The notes: generated by a model not told the origin, from the sequence alone. A stretch of DNA of 16,649 bases from JAYUDN01 sp043739785 (GCA_043739785.1 JAYUDN010000009.1:1-16649); one strand, 5' to 3'; numbered from the stretch's first letter, positions 8,802 to 16,230 are shown. Program-made: numbers and translations.

Positions 8802-8831
8802 GTTCTTGTTTTATCACTTTTCTTTCCTATT

Positions 8832-9746
8832 ATGTGACTTTTCGACGCCATTCTCAAAGACGAAGCCTACGAGAACTCTGCTACACAGCTTCAAGCAGAC
8901 ACACTCGCTGCCAATGATAAATCTGGTGGAGTAAGAAGCGGTGGAGGTGGAGGGGGCGGATCTGGAGACGGAAGCGGATGAGGTGGATCATGATCCTGAT
9001 CTGGAGGATCTGGAGACGGAAGCGGATGATTTTGAGATGGTTCAGGTTGATCTGGTACTGGAAATGGAACATCCTGATCTGGAGGTTCTGGAAACGGAGG
9101 CGGAATTATTATCATGGATAGTACTCCTCTCGTATCTGCTACGGATGCGAGTATCTCCGATCCGATGCTCAATATTGCTGAAGAACCTCTCGTAATGATG
9201 GATGATGGGAATGTCGTAGGTACAGTCCCAGCAGAGTGAGCTTCTATTCTCACCGCTACGATGCTCGCTCCTGAGCCAAGTATATTTGATGAAGTATCGC
9301 CGGCAGCTGAAGCGAAAGGTGAAACCAGTGACCCACTCGCAGTTGTTGCTGCTGAAACCCCTGAAACAGTGGCAGGTACTCCAGAAGAGTCAGTGGTTCC
9401 TGAAATTGCTCCTGTTCTCGAACCAATGGTTCCTGAAGTCACTCCAGTCGTCGCACCAGAGCCAGCAAAGATGCTCGAGACTTCTCCTATCGAAATCCTC
9501 GAGGAATCTATCGATAAGCTCAAGAAATTGGAAGACGAAGCAAAGATGGCCCTCGAAGGAAAAAATAAAGAAGATGAAGACTATAAAGACCAAATCAATG
9601 AACTCAAATGACTCGATAAAATCGCCCTTCAAGAGGCATCGAAGATTGAGAGTGATATCGAACATATCGAAGAAATCATTACCACTTTTTCGAAAGAACT
9701 CGATAAAGAGAAGGGAATCGTCGAAAAGGAAGCTAGTAAAAAATAA
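8832..9746 (+). CDS. Gly/Ser-rich linker plus coiled-coil protein, 304 aa (table 25)
   Basis: I do not recognise the family. The frame runs from ATG 8832 to TAA (9744-9746) through ten in-frame TGA codons. One is codon 2 and seven are packed in a low-complexity tract of Gly, Ser, Asp, Asn and Thr at about residues 32-93, which includes SGDGSGG repeats and is also repetitive at DNA level (the 5' part has two near-identical 24-bp units at about 8958 and 9006). There follows a Pro/Glu/Val/Ala-rich spacer (about 110-215: VPEIAPVLEP, VPEVTPVVAPEP) and a charged coiled coil to the C-terminus (EEIITTFSKELDKEK). No signal peptide is visible, so it is probably cytoplasmic. The next gene, pilT, starts 9 bases after the stop, so the two form an operon. 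An adaptor role for the pilus retraction motor is possible but not shown. Confidence 0.85.
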
Positions 9747-9755
9747 TCTCCATAT

Positions 9756-10799
9756 ATGATCCTCGAATCCATCTTTGTAGAATGACAAAGTATTCACGCT
9801 TCTGATATCCATCTGAAAGAAAACCAGATGGTTATTTTTCGAAAAGAGTGAGAACTCCTCATATCTACCCAAGACATCAAGATCACTCGTGAAATGCTGA
9901 TCGAAGTATTAGCTCACTTCCTTGGGAACAAGGAAGCACGAATGAAAAAATTCGATTCTGAAAAAGAAATCGATTTCGGATATCTTCATACTGATGGAGT
10001 TTGATACCGTGGGAATGCCTATATGTTTATGGGGAGAATAGGTATCGCTCTAAGGCGTATCGAGGATAAAGCTCGACCGATTGATGAACTCGGACTCCCA
10101 TCGAGTATCGGTCATATTATCACCGCAAAGCAGTGACTCTTTCTTATTACTGGTCCGACGGGAAGTGGAAAATCGACGACCATGGTATCCATCCTGGATA
10201 CGATCAATATTCGACGAAAAGAACATATTATCACGATCGAAGATCCGGTAGAATTCGTTTTTAAAAATAAAAAATCTATCTTCTCTCAGCGTGAAGTCGG
10301 ACGTGATACGGGTTCATTTGCCCAAGCGATTCGTGCTGCGATGCGAGAAGATCCAGATGTAGTCGTCATCGGAGAAATGAGAGATTCAGAAACAGTCGAA
10401 GCCGCTCTGGCTCTTGCAGAAACTGGACACCTTGTCTTCTCTACCTTGCATACTGCGGGGAGTGTCCAAACCCTTAACCGTATTATCCAGTTTTTCCCAT
10501 CTGAGAGCGAAAACCAGATCCGTACGAGGCTTTGAGATTCTCTCATCGGAGTGCTCTCCCAACGACTGATACCACGTATCGATAAACCAGAACGTCTCGC
10601 GATTCGAGAGATGATGTATGTCACGCCTGCCATACGAAATCTTATAAAAACTGGTGATTTTAAACAGATCAAAAATACGATCGAACTCGGAAGTCAGGAT
10701 GGGATGATAAGTATGAAAAAACATGCGGAATGATTCGTCAAAATGGGGTATATTGAGACAAAGGACTATATCGGATACCTGGTGAATGAAAATGATTAG
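9756..10799 (+). CDS. pilT: Type IV pilus retraction ATPase PilT, 347 aa (table 25)
   Basis: PilT is the hexameric cytoplasmic ATPase that powers pilus retraction and twitching. All hallmark motifs are present: HASDIHL near the N-terminus (14-20), Walker A GPTGSGKST (133-141), Asp box IEDPVEF (161-167), Walker B with VVVIGEMRD (202-210) and His box STLHTAGS (229-236). Length is usual for the family. Six TGA codons are read as Gly, including residue 127 in KQGLFLITGPTGSGKS, a position that is Gly in most PilT proteins. It is cotranscribed with the Gly-rich coiled-coil gene (9-base gap). The pilT family also contains PilB- and PilU-like members, but the short N-terminal part argues for PilT rather than PilB. 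No pilin, PilB or PilC gene lies in the window. Confidence 0.93.
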
Positions 10800-10816
10800 A
10801 CAGTCATTGAATGGAA

Positions 10817-10846
10817 TTGACTTCTTTTTAAATCTTATATGATAAT
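10817..10846 (+). promoter_or_regulatory. Candidate promoter for the three-repeat membrane protein
   Basis: TTGACT (10817-10822) with a possible -10 at TATGAT (10838-10843, 15-bp spacer) or GATAAT (10841-10846, 18-bp spacer). It lies in the 75-base gap after pilT. The leader of about 20 bases has no Shine-Dalgarno motif. Confidence 0.45.
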
Positions 10847-10874
10847 CGAGTAATAGTAACATAATAACCACCCT

Positions 10875-11771
10875 ATGAAGTATTTTTTCAAAATCCTCAT
10901 ACTTCTTGCCGGTATCTTCTATCTTTTGACTGGAGATATTTTTGCATTCTCTATTCCTGGTATTTCGAAAGATCCATTTATCGAAGTCAAAAACTCAGGT
11001 GGTACTATCGAAGATCAACTCCTCAAGCTTGCGTATCAGATTTTTTCTCTCCTTAAACTTATTATTGGAGGCATTGCCCTCATTTTTATCGTTATTATCG
11101 GGACAAAGATGGTCGTATTTTCAGAAAGCGAAGATCGAATCAAAACCCAGAAACATCAGATTACATATGCACTCTTAGGATTTTTATTCCTCAATCTCCC
11201 GGGGATTCTGTATGATTTCTTCGAACCAGGAAAGGGTGGATGAACGGTAGATCAGCCACTCTACTCAGACGTTTCTACCTGTCTTGGATTTTGGAATATG
11301 GATATCATTTGTAATTCTGGTGGAACCTTCGGAAATCTCGTGAGTTTCCTTCGGGTATTTATCTTTGGTATTGCTATACTAGCCTTTACGTGGGCTGCCT
11401 ATAGTCTTATCGTAAGTGGAGGAGATGATGAACGACGAAAGAAAGCCAAAAATAAGTTTCTCTACGGTACCCTTGCTCTCGTATTTCTCGGCTTTATCGA
11501 GATTTGGTCTCGTCTTATTGCCCATGGAGATTTTGGAATTAGTGGAGAAGTGGCAACCGTTGGGAAAAAACTGGTCGGTCTCGCATTCTTCTTTGCCGGT
11601 CCTGTTGCGGTATTTTTTCTTATATACGGCGCATATTACTATATCACGAGTGCTTGAGATGAGGAACGTGTTAAAAAATGAAAATCGATTATTATCAACA
11701 CCTGTATCGCTACCGTGATACTCATAGCCTGCTATACCTTCCTCAATGATCTTATCCGGTTTGTTCCGTAG
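10875..11771 (+). CDS. Membrane protein with three VirB2/TrbC-like repeats, 298 aa (table 25)
   Basis: The protein starts with a signal-like hydrophobic stretch (3-24, MKYFFKILILLAGIFYLLTG) and then repeats one unit three times: a membrane segment, a short polar turn rich in Ser/Gly/Asp/Glu then Arg/Lys, and a second membrane segment. The turns are SESEDRIKTQK (83-93), SGGDDERRKKAK (181-192) and SAGDEERVKKGK (259-270). This is the two-helix hairpin plan of TrbC/VirB2 pilins, normally present once. Two in-frame TGA codons are read as Gly, at residue 123 and in the third turn. Cys at 136 and 146 fall in the long loop between repeats 1 and 2. It lies between pilT and the VWA pair with its own promoter and terminator. 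A secretion-pilus or channel component is an inference from repeat similarity only. Confidence 0.7.
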
Positions 11772-11802
11772 AGATGGTATTTTCATAGCTGTATAGGCTG
11801 AG

Positions 11803-11825
11803 AAAAAGTCCTTTTCTGACTTTTT
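11803..11825. terminator. Intrinsic terminator after the three-repeat protein gene
   Basis: Stem AAAAAGTC (11803-11810), loop of seven bases, stem GACTTTTT (11818-11825). The perfect 8-bp stem lies 31 bases past the stop codon. Confidence 0.7.
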
Positions 11826-11846
11826 AGTATAAAATTCTCTGAATGC

Positions 11847-11874
11847 TTGTCATACCACATAGTTTTTATATAAT
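11847..11874 (+). promoter_or_regulatory. Near-consensus sigma70 promoter for the VWA operon
   Basis: TTGTCA (11847-11852), a 16-bp spacer and a perfect TATAAT (11869-11874). The ATG at 11882 is seven bases past the -10 box, which puts the transcription start at or one base before the start codon: a leaderless mRNA. Confidence 0.75.
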
Positions 11875-11881
11875 GAGAACT

Positions 11882-12334
11882 ATGAATATTTCTCTCCTTG
11901 ATACGTGACTTTTTTTTGTGTGAGATAGAGTAACTCCTGCTTTTTTTAGCTTGATTTCAGTAGCGTGAAGTTTTTTTGGTATTCTTGGAGTACTTCTGAT
12001 TTGTTATGGATTGATCTACATCCGTCGACGTCGGACTCTATCACAAGCGCAGAGTGCCCTCAAGAAACGCTACCTTCGTCAGGTGGAAGCTATCCGACTT
12101 ACCGATACTCGGTATACCGAGAAACTCTCACTCCTGATTCGTAAATACCTCGAAGAAGCAGGAGAACTCGAACGAGCACTCAAGAGAACAGGAAAAGAAA
12201 TACAAGAATCTCGTATATGATCTGAGCAGATGGAACGCCTCACTTCACTTCTCGATACGGGTTCGTATGATACGATTCTGGGTCATAAGGAATGTGTAGA
12301 AGCACGTAAATATATTCTTCATATTTTGTCCTAG
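11882..12334 (+). CDS. DUF4381-like single-span membrane protein, 150 aa (table 25)
   Basis: Residues about 20-46 form one transmembrane helix, followed at once by IRRRRTLSQAQ and a helical cytoplasmic region containing Lys/Arg-rich and Leu-rich stretches (SALKKRYLRQVEA, LIRKYLEEAGELE). This plan (short periplasmic start, one span, basic stop-transfer, helical tail) and its place 9 bases before a BatA-like VWA gene match the DUF4381 proteins found in MoxR-DUF58-VWA operons. It carries four in-frame TGA codons. It starts at ATG 11882 directly behind a near-consensus promoter and ends in TAG. The family assignment rests on context and architecture more than sequence; the function in such operons is poorly known. 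Confidence 0.6.
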
Positions 12335-12343
12335 TCACGTTCC

Positions 12344-13363
12344 ATGCTCTCAAATCTCTCTTTCACATCTCCATCACTTCTGTATGCCTGAGTAGCCGTC
12401 ATACTCTTTCTCTTTTTCAGGTGGAAAAGGAATGATATTGCCTTTCAGGCTCCAAATCGGATCGTACTCTCATTTCTGAAGAAAAGTAAACTATTTCTTC
12501 TTTCCGAACTTCTTTTCGCCGTACTCCTTTTTGTCGGTGTTATTTTCTTAGCATGACCGAAGTGGCGCCTTGATAGCGTTATATCGACGTCAGTTCCTCG
12601 AGACATCATGATCGTCCTCGATATTTCGAAGTCCATGCTTGCCGAAGACATATCGCCAAATCGTATCGTAAAGGCGAAAAATATACTGGATAGTTTTATC
12701 GAAAAGCTGAATCATAACCGAGTTGGACTTATCATATTTGCGGGGAAGCCTTTCGTTATTAGTCCCCCAACCTTTGACTATGTGGGGATTCGCTCTCTGC
12801 TTGATCAGATACGACCAGAAACGATTGACCAGAGTATTTCCGGACTTTCCGGCACGGCAATCGGCGATGCCCTCCTTCTTGCCAATACATTTTACACAGG
12901 AAGTGCTCGTGGAACATGAGCGATAGTCCTCCTTACTGACGGTACCTATAATATCGGGATAGATCCGAAGATTTCCATCGAAGAAACCCGATCCCTCGGA
13001 ATCCACCTCTATGTCGTGGGTATCGGAAATCCTGAGGGCATCGACCTCTATACGACTGATTCTCGCTGAGAAAAGAAATATTTCCTCGATGTCGATGGGA
13101 ACCGCATCAAAGCTACCCTCGATGAGCCACTGATGGAGACGCTCGCTTCGAAGACACACGGTGAATACTATCTTGCCAAAGATACGAAGAGTTTCGAGAG
13201 TATCTTCCAGCAAATAGCATCCCTGACCACATCTCCAGATATCCTCACACGACATACGGAGTTTCTTGATCTTCGACTCTGAGTTGTTAGCCTCCTCATT
13301 TTTATCAGTATTTTACAGATACTGAGTTCCCTCTGGTACCGTAGAAGATATAAACTCTTATAA
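12344..13363 (+). CDS. BatA-like VWA domain membrane protein, 339 aa (table 25)
   Basis: The order is BatA-like. Two N-terminal membrane helices (about 11-26 and 50-70) come first. A von Willebrand factor A domain (about 88-300) follows, with a complete metal-ion-dependent adhesion site: DISKS (93-97), the Thr of SGLSGTAIGDAL (about 170) and the Asp of LLTDGTYN. A C-terminal helix (about 313-331) and a basic tail end the protein. Four in-frame TGA codons are read as Gly, one of them splitting the VWA domain under the standard code. It is the second gene of the operon starting at 11882. Such proteins are usually partnered with a MoxR AAA+ ATPase and DUF58 protein, neither of which is present here. 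The substrate is unknown. The VWA call is secure; the Bat subfamily name is an inference. Confidence 0.85.
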
Positions 13364-13368
13364 AAGAT

Positions 13369-13396
13369 TTGATTTTTCTGAAATCTTCCATACATT
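13369..13396 (+). promoter_or_regulatory. Candidate promoter for tRNA-Lys
   Basis: TTGATT (13369-13374), a 16-bp spacer and TACATT (13391-13396), ending 17 bases before the mature tRNA 5' end. Confidence 0.45.
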
Positions 13397-13413
13397 ATGC
13401 GAGCTCATTCTTT

Positions 13414-13489
13414 GGATTGGTAGCTCAGTTGGTAGAGCAACGCCCTCTTAAGGCGATGGTCGTGGGTTCGAATCCCACCCAGTCCACCA
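13414..13489 (+). tRNA. tRNA-Lys (anticodon CUU)
   Basis: A complete 76-base cloverleaf. The acceptor GGATTGG pairs with CCAGTCC (one T-G pair). The D arm is GCTC/GAGC. The anticodon stem is ACGCC/GGCGA with an A-A mismatch at the top pair, and the loop CTCTTAA places T33 before CTT. The T arm is GTGGG-TTCGAAT-CCCAC. The CCA end is encoded in the gene. A terminator follows within 11 bases. Confidence 0.93.
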
Positions 13490-13499
13490 TGAAAAAATC

Positions 13500-13526
13500 A
13501 AAAACCGCTCGTCAGAGTGGTTTTTT
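13500..13526 (+). terminator. Intrinsic terminator of tRNA-Lys
   Basis: Stem AAAAACCGCTC (13500-13510), loop GTCA, stem GAGTGGTTTTT (13515-13525) with one G-T pair, then a TTATTTTTT tail. Confidence 0.9.
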
Positions 13527-13591
13527 ATTTTTTCATTTTGATAGGTGGTGGTATGAGAATCCGAATGGTCGCGAATGCAACGAGCGTACGA

Positions 13592-13645
13592 GAAGTACTA
13601 CGGATAGTACTTCGAGAAAGAGGAGAGTCCCGAGTACTCGGGACT
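13592..13645. repeat. Two adjacent perfect inverted repeats
   Basis: GAAGTACT/AGTACTTC (13592-13599 and 13606-13613, loop ACGGAT) is followed by the perfect 20-bp palindrome AGTCCCGAGTACTCGGGACT (13626-13645). The core TCCCGAG-TW-CTCGGGA is the same element seen at 419-434. Both lie just before the displaced tRNA 3' end. Confidence 0.8.
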
Positions 13646-13653
13646 GAGAGCCG

Positions 13654-13674
13654 CGAATCCCACCCAGTCCACCA
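13654..13674 (+). repeat. Displaced copy of the tRNA-Lys 3' end
   Basis: These 21 bases are identical to 13469-13489, the T-loop end through CCA of tRNA-Lys, 185 bases downstream. The 5' half of the T stem and the rest of a tRNA are missing, so this is not a second tRNA. Such duplications usually mark attachment sites left by an element that integrated at the tRNA 3' end, but no integrase is seen. Confidence 0.85.
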
Positions 13675-13823
13675 AATAGATTCACAAAATCTCTTACGTC
13701 AAGTAATACATTTTTTTGAAGCGTATGATTGGGAAAATTAAGAATAAAACTTTTTTATACGAAATGAAAGCTGGTTCATATTAACACGACTTGAGTTGCT
13801 TTAGAGTTTATTATGTGGCCTTA
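13675..13823. other. Short A/T-rich intergenic stretch
   Basis: Nothing recognisable is seen between the displaced tRNA end and the terminator of the surface protein gene; no gene is supported on either strand. Confidence 0.5.
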
Positions 13824-13855
13824 AAAACCCCTCTCGAGTGCTCGGGAGGGGTTTT
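13824..13855 (-). terminator. Intrinsic terminator of the DUF916-like gene
   Basis: A 15-bp stem, AAAACCCCTCTCGAG (13824-13838) with CTCGGGAGGGGTTTT (13841-13855), broken only by one T-G pair. It lies 5 bases beyond the stop codon of the leftward gene. Its apex is a variant of the TCCCGAG stem-loop family. Confidence 0.85.
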
Positions 13856-13859
13856 AGTT

Positions 13860-15338
13860 TTATTCAGTAGGAGGCTTTCTTCTCTTGCGTGGAGGAGGAG
13901 GTGTTTCTTCCACTTCCTTGGCTCTGAGAACCTTCTTGGTCCTCGTTCCTACGGCTACTGGAGTATCGACACTTTCTGAGGATTTACTAGTCGCATTTTT
14001 ACGACGAGTATTTTTTTCTATTTTTTCTTCATCTTCGAGGAGTCGTGCTTCCAGATCAGCGATACGACGGTCACGTCTTCGAGAGACGAGAATCCAGACA
14101 AACCATGCGAGTATGAGGAAGATGAGTATACGACCATAATGCAGTCATTTTACCTGTTCAAAGTAATGAACAAAGACCGGTTTATCATAGCTCGATGTCT
14201 GTACTTTGCCTTCCTTATCTACGTAGGAAATCTCTATATGAGCCTTGAGTTCTCGGTTTCTCTCGACGGTTCGGATCCGTTCCCAAGGATAGAGGGCTCA
14301 GAGACTATTCATACTCGAGAAGTATTCATCTGGAGTTTTGTACTCGATGACGACTGTTCCATCAGCCCCAATGGTCTGATACGGGAATCCAAGCCATTGG
14401 ACAAGGAAATTTCTTTCTGTACCTGGGAGGATATTCCCGAGTTCGTCATTAATAGGAATATAGTCCACGATTCGTTCCCCGATGAAGGCTCACTCTGGAC
14501 TCTTAATGGTTTCTTTTCCGATTTTCAGCATCTGATTCCCATCTTCGTCGATGATCGTTATCTTTCCGCTTGGTTTGAAGTGGGTATTTCAAGAGTTCGA
14601 TATCGGTACCTGAAAATCTACAGAAAATCCATCTTTTGGTTTTGGGGGTTGCGTAGGGGCATTTAGAAACGGATCAAGTTCCCCAACTACAAAGTTTCAT
14701 AGGTCTTGCAGGTTCTTCGTATCGAGTGGATTTTTGAGGAGATTTTGAAGTAGAGTATTTCATGGAGCACTCGCTCCTCCTGCACCGCCTCATCCGACGG
14801 TAATAGGTCCAATAACGGGTTGTATTACGATATTTCATGAAACTTCCGTCAGCACCAGGACACCGATACGTCGGATCAGTCCGACATTGGCCCCTGAAGA
14901 GGTATCATTGGTACCAGGATTATTGAAAAATATAGCACCATAGTATCATCCGGGACTCGCATTTGCTGGTGCATTGACGGTGAAAGGTACTACCCATTCT
15001 CCCTTCGGCGGGACGGTGTAGGATTGGACTCCAGGAATACTGATCCAGTTTGAGAGTTTAGTAGGATCAGAACCTGATCCAGGCGCTTTTGAACACTTTG
15101 GAGTTCCGTAGTTCGAATCAGGAGTACAATCTTCTATAGTCAAAAAGAGATTGTATGGAACATCAGAACTGTTGATAAATTTTACTTCTTCAGAGAGGGA
15201 TTGACCGGGGTTTATTTTGAGCTCATGACGGATAGGGGAAACTCAGAACTCTATACGACCATTGCTTCCAGCGGCGAGGGCAATAAGAGGGAGAAATACG
15301 AATACTATACCAGCAATAATTTTCGATTGACGGGCCAT
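13860..15338 (-). CDS. DUF916-like surface protein with C-terminal membrane anchor, 492 aa (table 25)
   Basis: A secreted, membrane-anchored protein. It has a signal peptide (MARQSKIIAGIVFVFLPLIA, cleavage likely after ALAA). A beta-rich domain follows, with GRIEFGVSPIRHELKINPGQ, then VKFINSSDVPYN, VPPKGEWVVPFTV and SPGGYYGAIFF. That order (Pro-rich start, NTS-type strand, PxGxxGxI strand) resembles the DUF916/WxL-associated peptidoglycan-binding domain. A Gly/Ala-rich linker and a second Ig-like domain (near FSVDFQVPISNSGNTHFKP) lead to one transmembrane helix (about 400-420). A 70-residue cytoplasmic tail rich in Lys/Arg and Pro ends the protein. Every codon was checked: TGA is Gly and there is no internal stop. 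It lies downstream of two small secreted proteins on the same strand. In WxL loci of Gram-positive bacteria DUF916 proteins partner small surface proteins, which fits the context. The family match is tentative. Confidence 0.75.
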
Positions 15339-15367
15339 ACTGTGGAGAGTTAGGAAATTACCCTCAT

Positions 15368-15395
15368 AATATAACAAAAAGCTTTTAAAAATCAA
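15368..15395 (-). promoter_or_regulatory. Promoter for the DUF916-like gene, overlapping the upstream terminator
   Basis: Minus-strand TTGATT (15390-15395), a 16-bp spacer and TATATT (15368-15373). The -35 hexamer is the 3' edge of the upstream gene's terminator hairpin. The leader of about 25 bases has no Shine-Dalgarno motif. Confidence 0.5.
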
Positions 15396-15430
15396 AAAAA
15401 GTCCCCACAAATGGGAGACTTTTTTTGATT
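15390..15430 (-). terminator. Strong intrinsic terminator of the 220-aa secreted protein gene
   Basis: Outer arms AATCAAAAAAAGTC (15390-15403) and GACTTTTTTTGATT (15417-15430) pair perfectly over 14 bp. The inner CCCA/TGGG stem has a CAAA loop and one bulged A. It lies 10 bases past the stop codon. Confidence 0.9.
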
Positions 15431-15440
15431 TATCAGTCTA

Positions 15441-16103
15441 TTAGAAATTACCTGTGACAGAAAAGACTACGGTATCAGTGTAGTTTCCAGCAGGAGACTG
15501 AGCGTCTGGCTTGACCGCTACACTAAATTCAAAGTCATCATTGGCTGTACCAGTAGAGAGCGCTTGAGGCTTATTGGAAGTGTAGACAGTATTATTGGTA
15601 GTATTGTCTGATACATCAGCAGAAAGTGATGCTGCAGAAGTAAATCCTGTTACAGTAGAGTCACTCGCTGCCTTGAGGTTTGAAGCAAATCTATAGCTAT
15701 CAGCTACTCCATCAGTAGTAAGGCTATTGAGTTGTACAGAACCATCAGTAGTGTTGGTAAGTCCACCACTTGCTGAACGAGCCGTCACTGATGCTCCATT
15801 AACAGCATTGGTTCCGAGTTCGATAGAGAGAGTACCAGTTGAGTAAGCTGCACTGGTTACGTTTCCGAGGTCGAGGACTCCAGTCGATATGACCATATCG
15901 AGAGTAGGGAGAACACGAGCTTGTACAAGGACTCCGTTGACGATACCAGTCGCAGTTCCTGGAAATGTGTCATTCCAGTTTACCGCACTAGTAGCTCCAC
16001 CTATGATGGTACCAGTACCAATCTGAGAAGCATGAACCATGCTTGAGAGGGAAAGAGTTGCGATCCCAGCGAAGGCAAGAGCCTTACGAATATTTGTTTG
16101 CAT
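15441..16103 (-). CDS. Secreted Ser/Thr/Ala-rich surface protein, 220 aa
   Basis: The protein begins with a signal peptide (MQTNIRKALAFAGIATLSLS, cleavage after VHA). The mature part is beta-strand-like, with many Ser, Thr, Ala, Asn and Gly and one Trp, no Cys, and a C-terminal motif SPAGNYTDTVVFSVTGNF. The closing PAGxYxDxVxxxVTGNF strand resembles the end of WxL and spore-coat U-like domains, but the WxL tryptophans are absent. The gene has 21 Gly codons and not one TGA, unlike most neighbours, so standard-code calling finds it intact. A strong extended -10 promoter and a strong terminator frame it, which suggests high expression. A paralog starts outside the window and ends at 16528; their last 39 residues match at 29 positions. 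I do not know the function; adhesion or surface-layer roles are guesses. Confidence 0.85.
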   Translation of the reverse strand: MQTNIRKALAFAGIATLSLSSMVHASQIGTGTIIGGATSAVNWNDTFPGTATGIVNGVLVQARVLPTLDMVISTGVLDLGNVTSAAYSTGTLSIELGTNAVNGASVTARSASGGLTNTTDGSVQLNSLTTDGVADSYRFASNLKAASDSTVTGFTSAASLSADVSDNTTNNTVYTSNKPQALSTGTANDDFEFSVAVKPDAQSPAGNYTDTVVFSVTGNF

Positions 16104-16137
16104 ATGTGTATTGGGTTAAAAATTACAATGCAAAATT

Positions 16138-16166
16138 ATTCTAGCATAAAAAATTCAAAGAGTCAA
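16138..16166 (-). promoter_or_regulatory. Near-consensus extended -10 promoter for the 220-aa secreted protein
   Basis: Minus-strand TTGACT (16161-16166), a 17-bp spacer ending in TATGC and TAGAAT (16138-16143). The leader is about 28 bases and A/T-rich, without a Shine-Dalgarno motif. The -35 hexamer lies inside one copy of an 11-bp direct repeat. Confidence 0.8.
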
Positions 16167-16230
16167 ATATTTATATGAAAAATTATAATAATAATTAGTC
16201 AAATATTATAAATGGCTTTATAAAGCCATT
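16161..16230. promoter_or_regulatory. Candidate control region: direct repeats and palindrome
   Basis: AGTCAAATATT occurs at 16161-16171 (covering the -35 box) and at 16197-16207, 36 bases apart. The perfect 20-bp palindrome AATGGCTTTATAAAGCCATT (16211-16230) follows upstream of the gene. Spacing of 36 bp is close to whole helical turns, as expected for a protein bound at both repeats. No regulator is identified. Confidence 0.45.

Noticed and set aside
8891..9523. 210-aa Ser/Pro-rich minus-strand ORF
   Set aside because: It is the antisense shadow of the Gly-rich gene; Gly/Ser codons read backwards give Pro/Ser runs.
8832..9746. Selenocysteine or tryptophan reading of TGA
   Set aside because: TGA codons are too many and fall on conserved glycines in RadA and PilT; Trp or Sec would destroy the Walker A motif.
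13541..13674. A second tRNA gene ending at the displaced CCA
   Set aside because: The 5' half of the T stem, the D arm and a matching acceptor strand are absent; only the last 21 bases match.
14139..14666. 175-aa plus-strand ORF
   Set aside because: It is antisense to the DUF916-like gene, whose frame is continuous and has a signal peptide, membrane helix, promoter and terminator.
15441..16103. True WxL-domain protein
   Set aside because: The C-terminal strand resembles WxL proteins but the defining Trp-x-Leu motifs are missing, so only a general resemblance is claimed.
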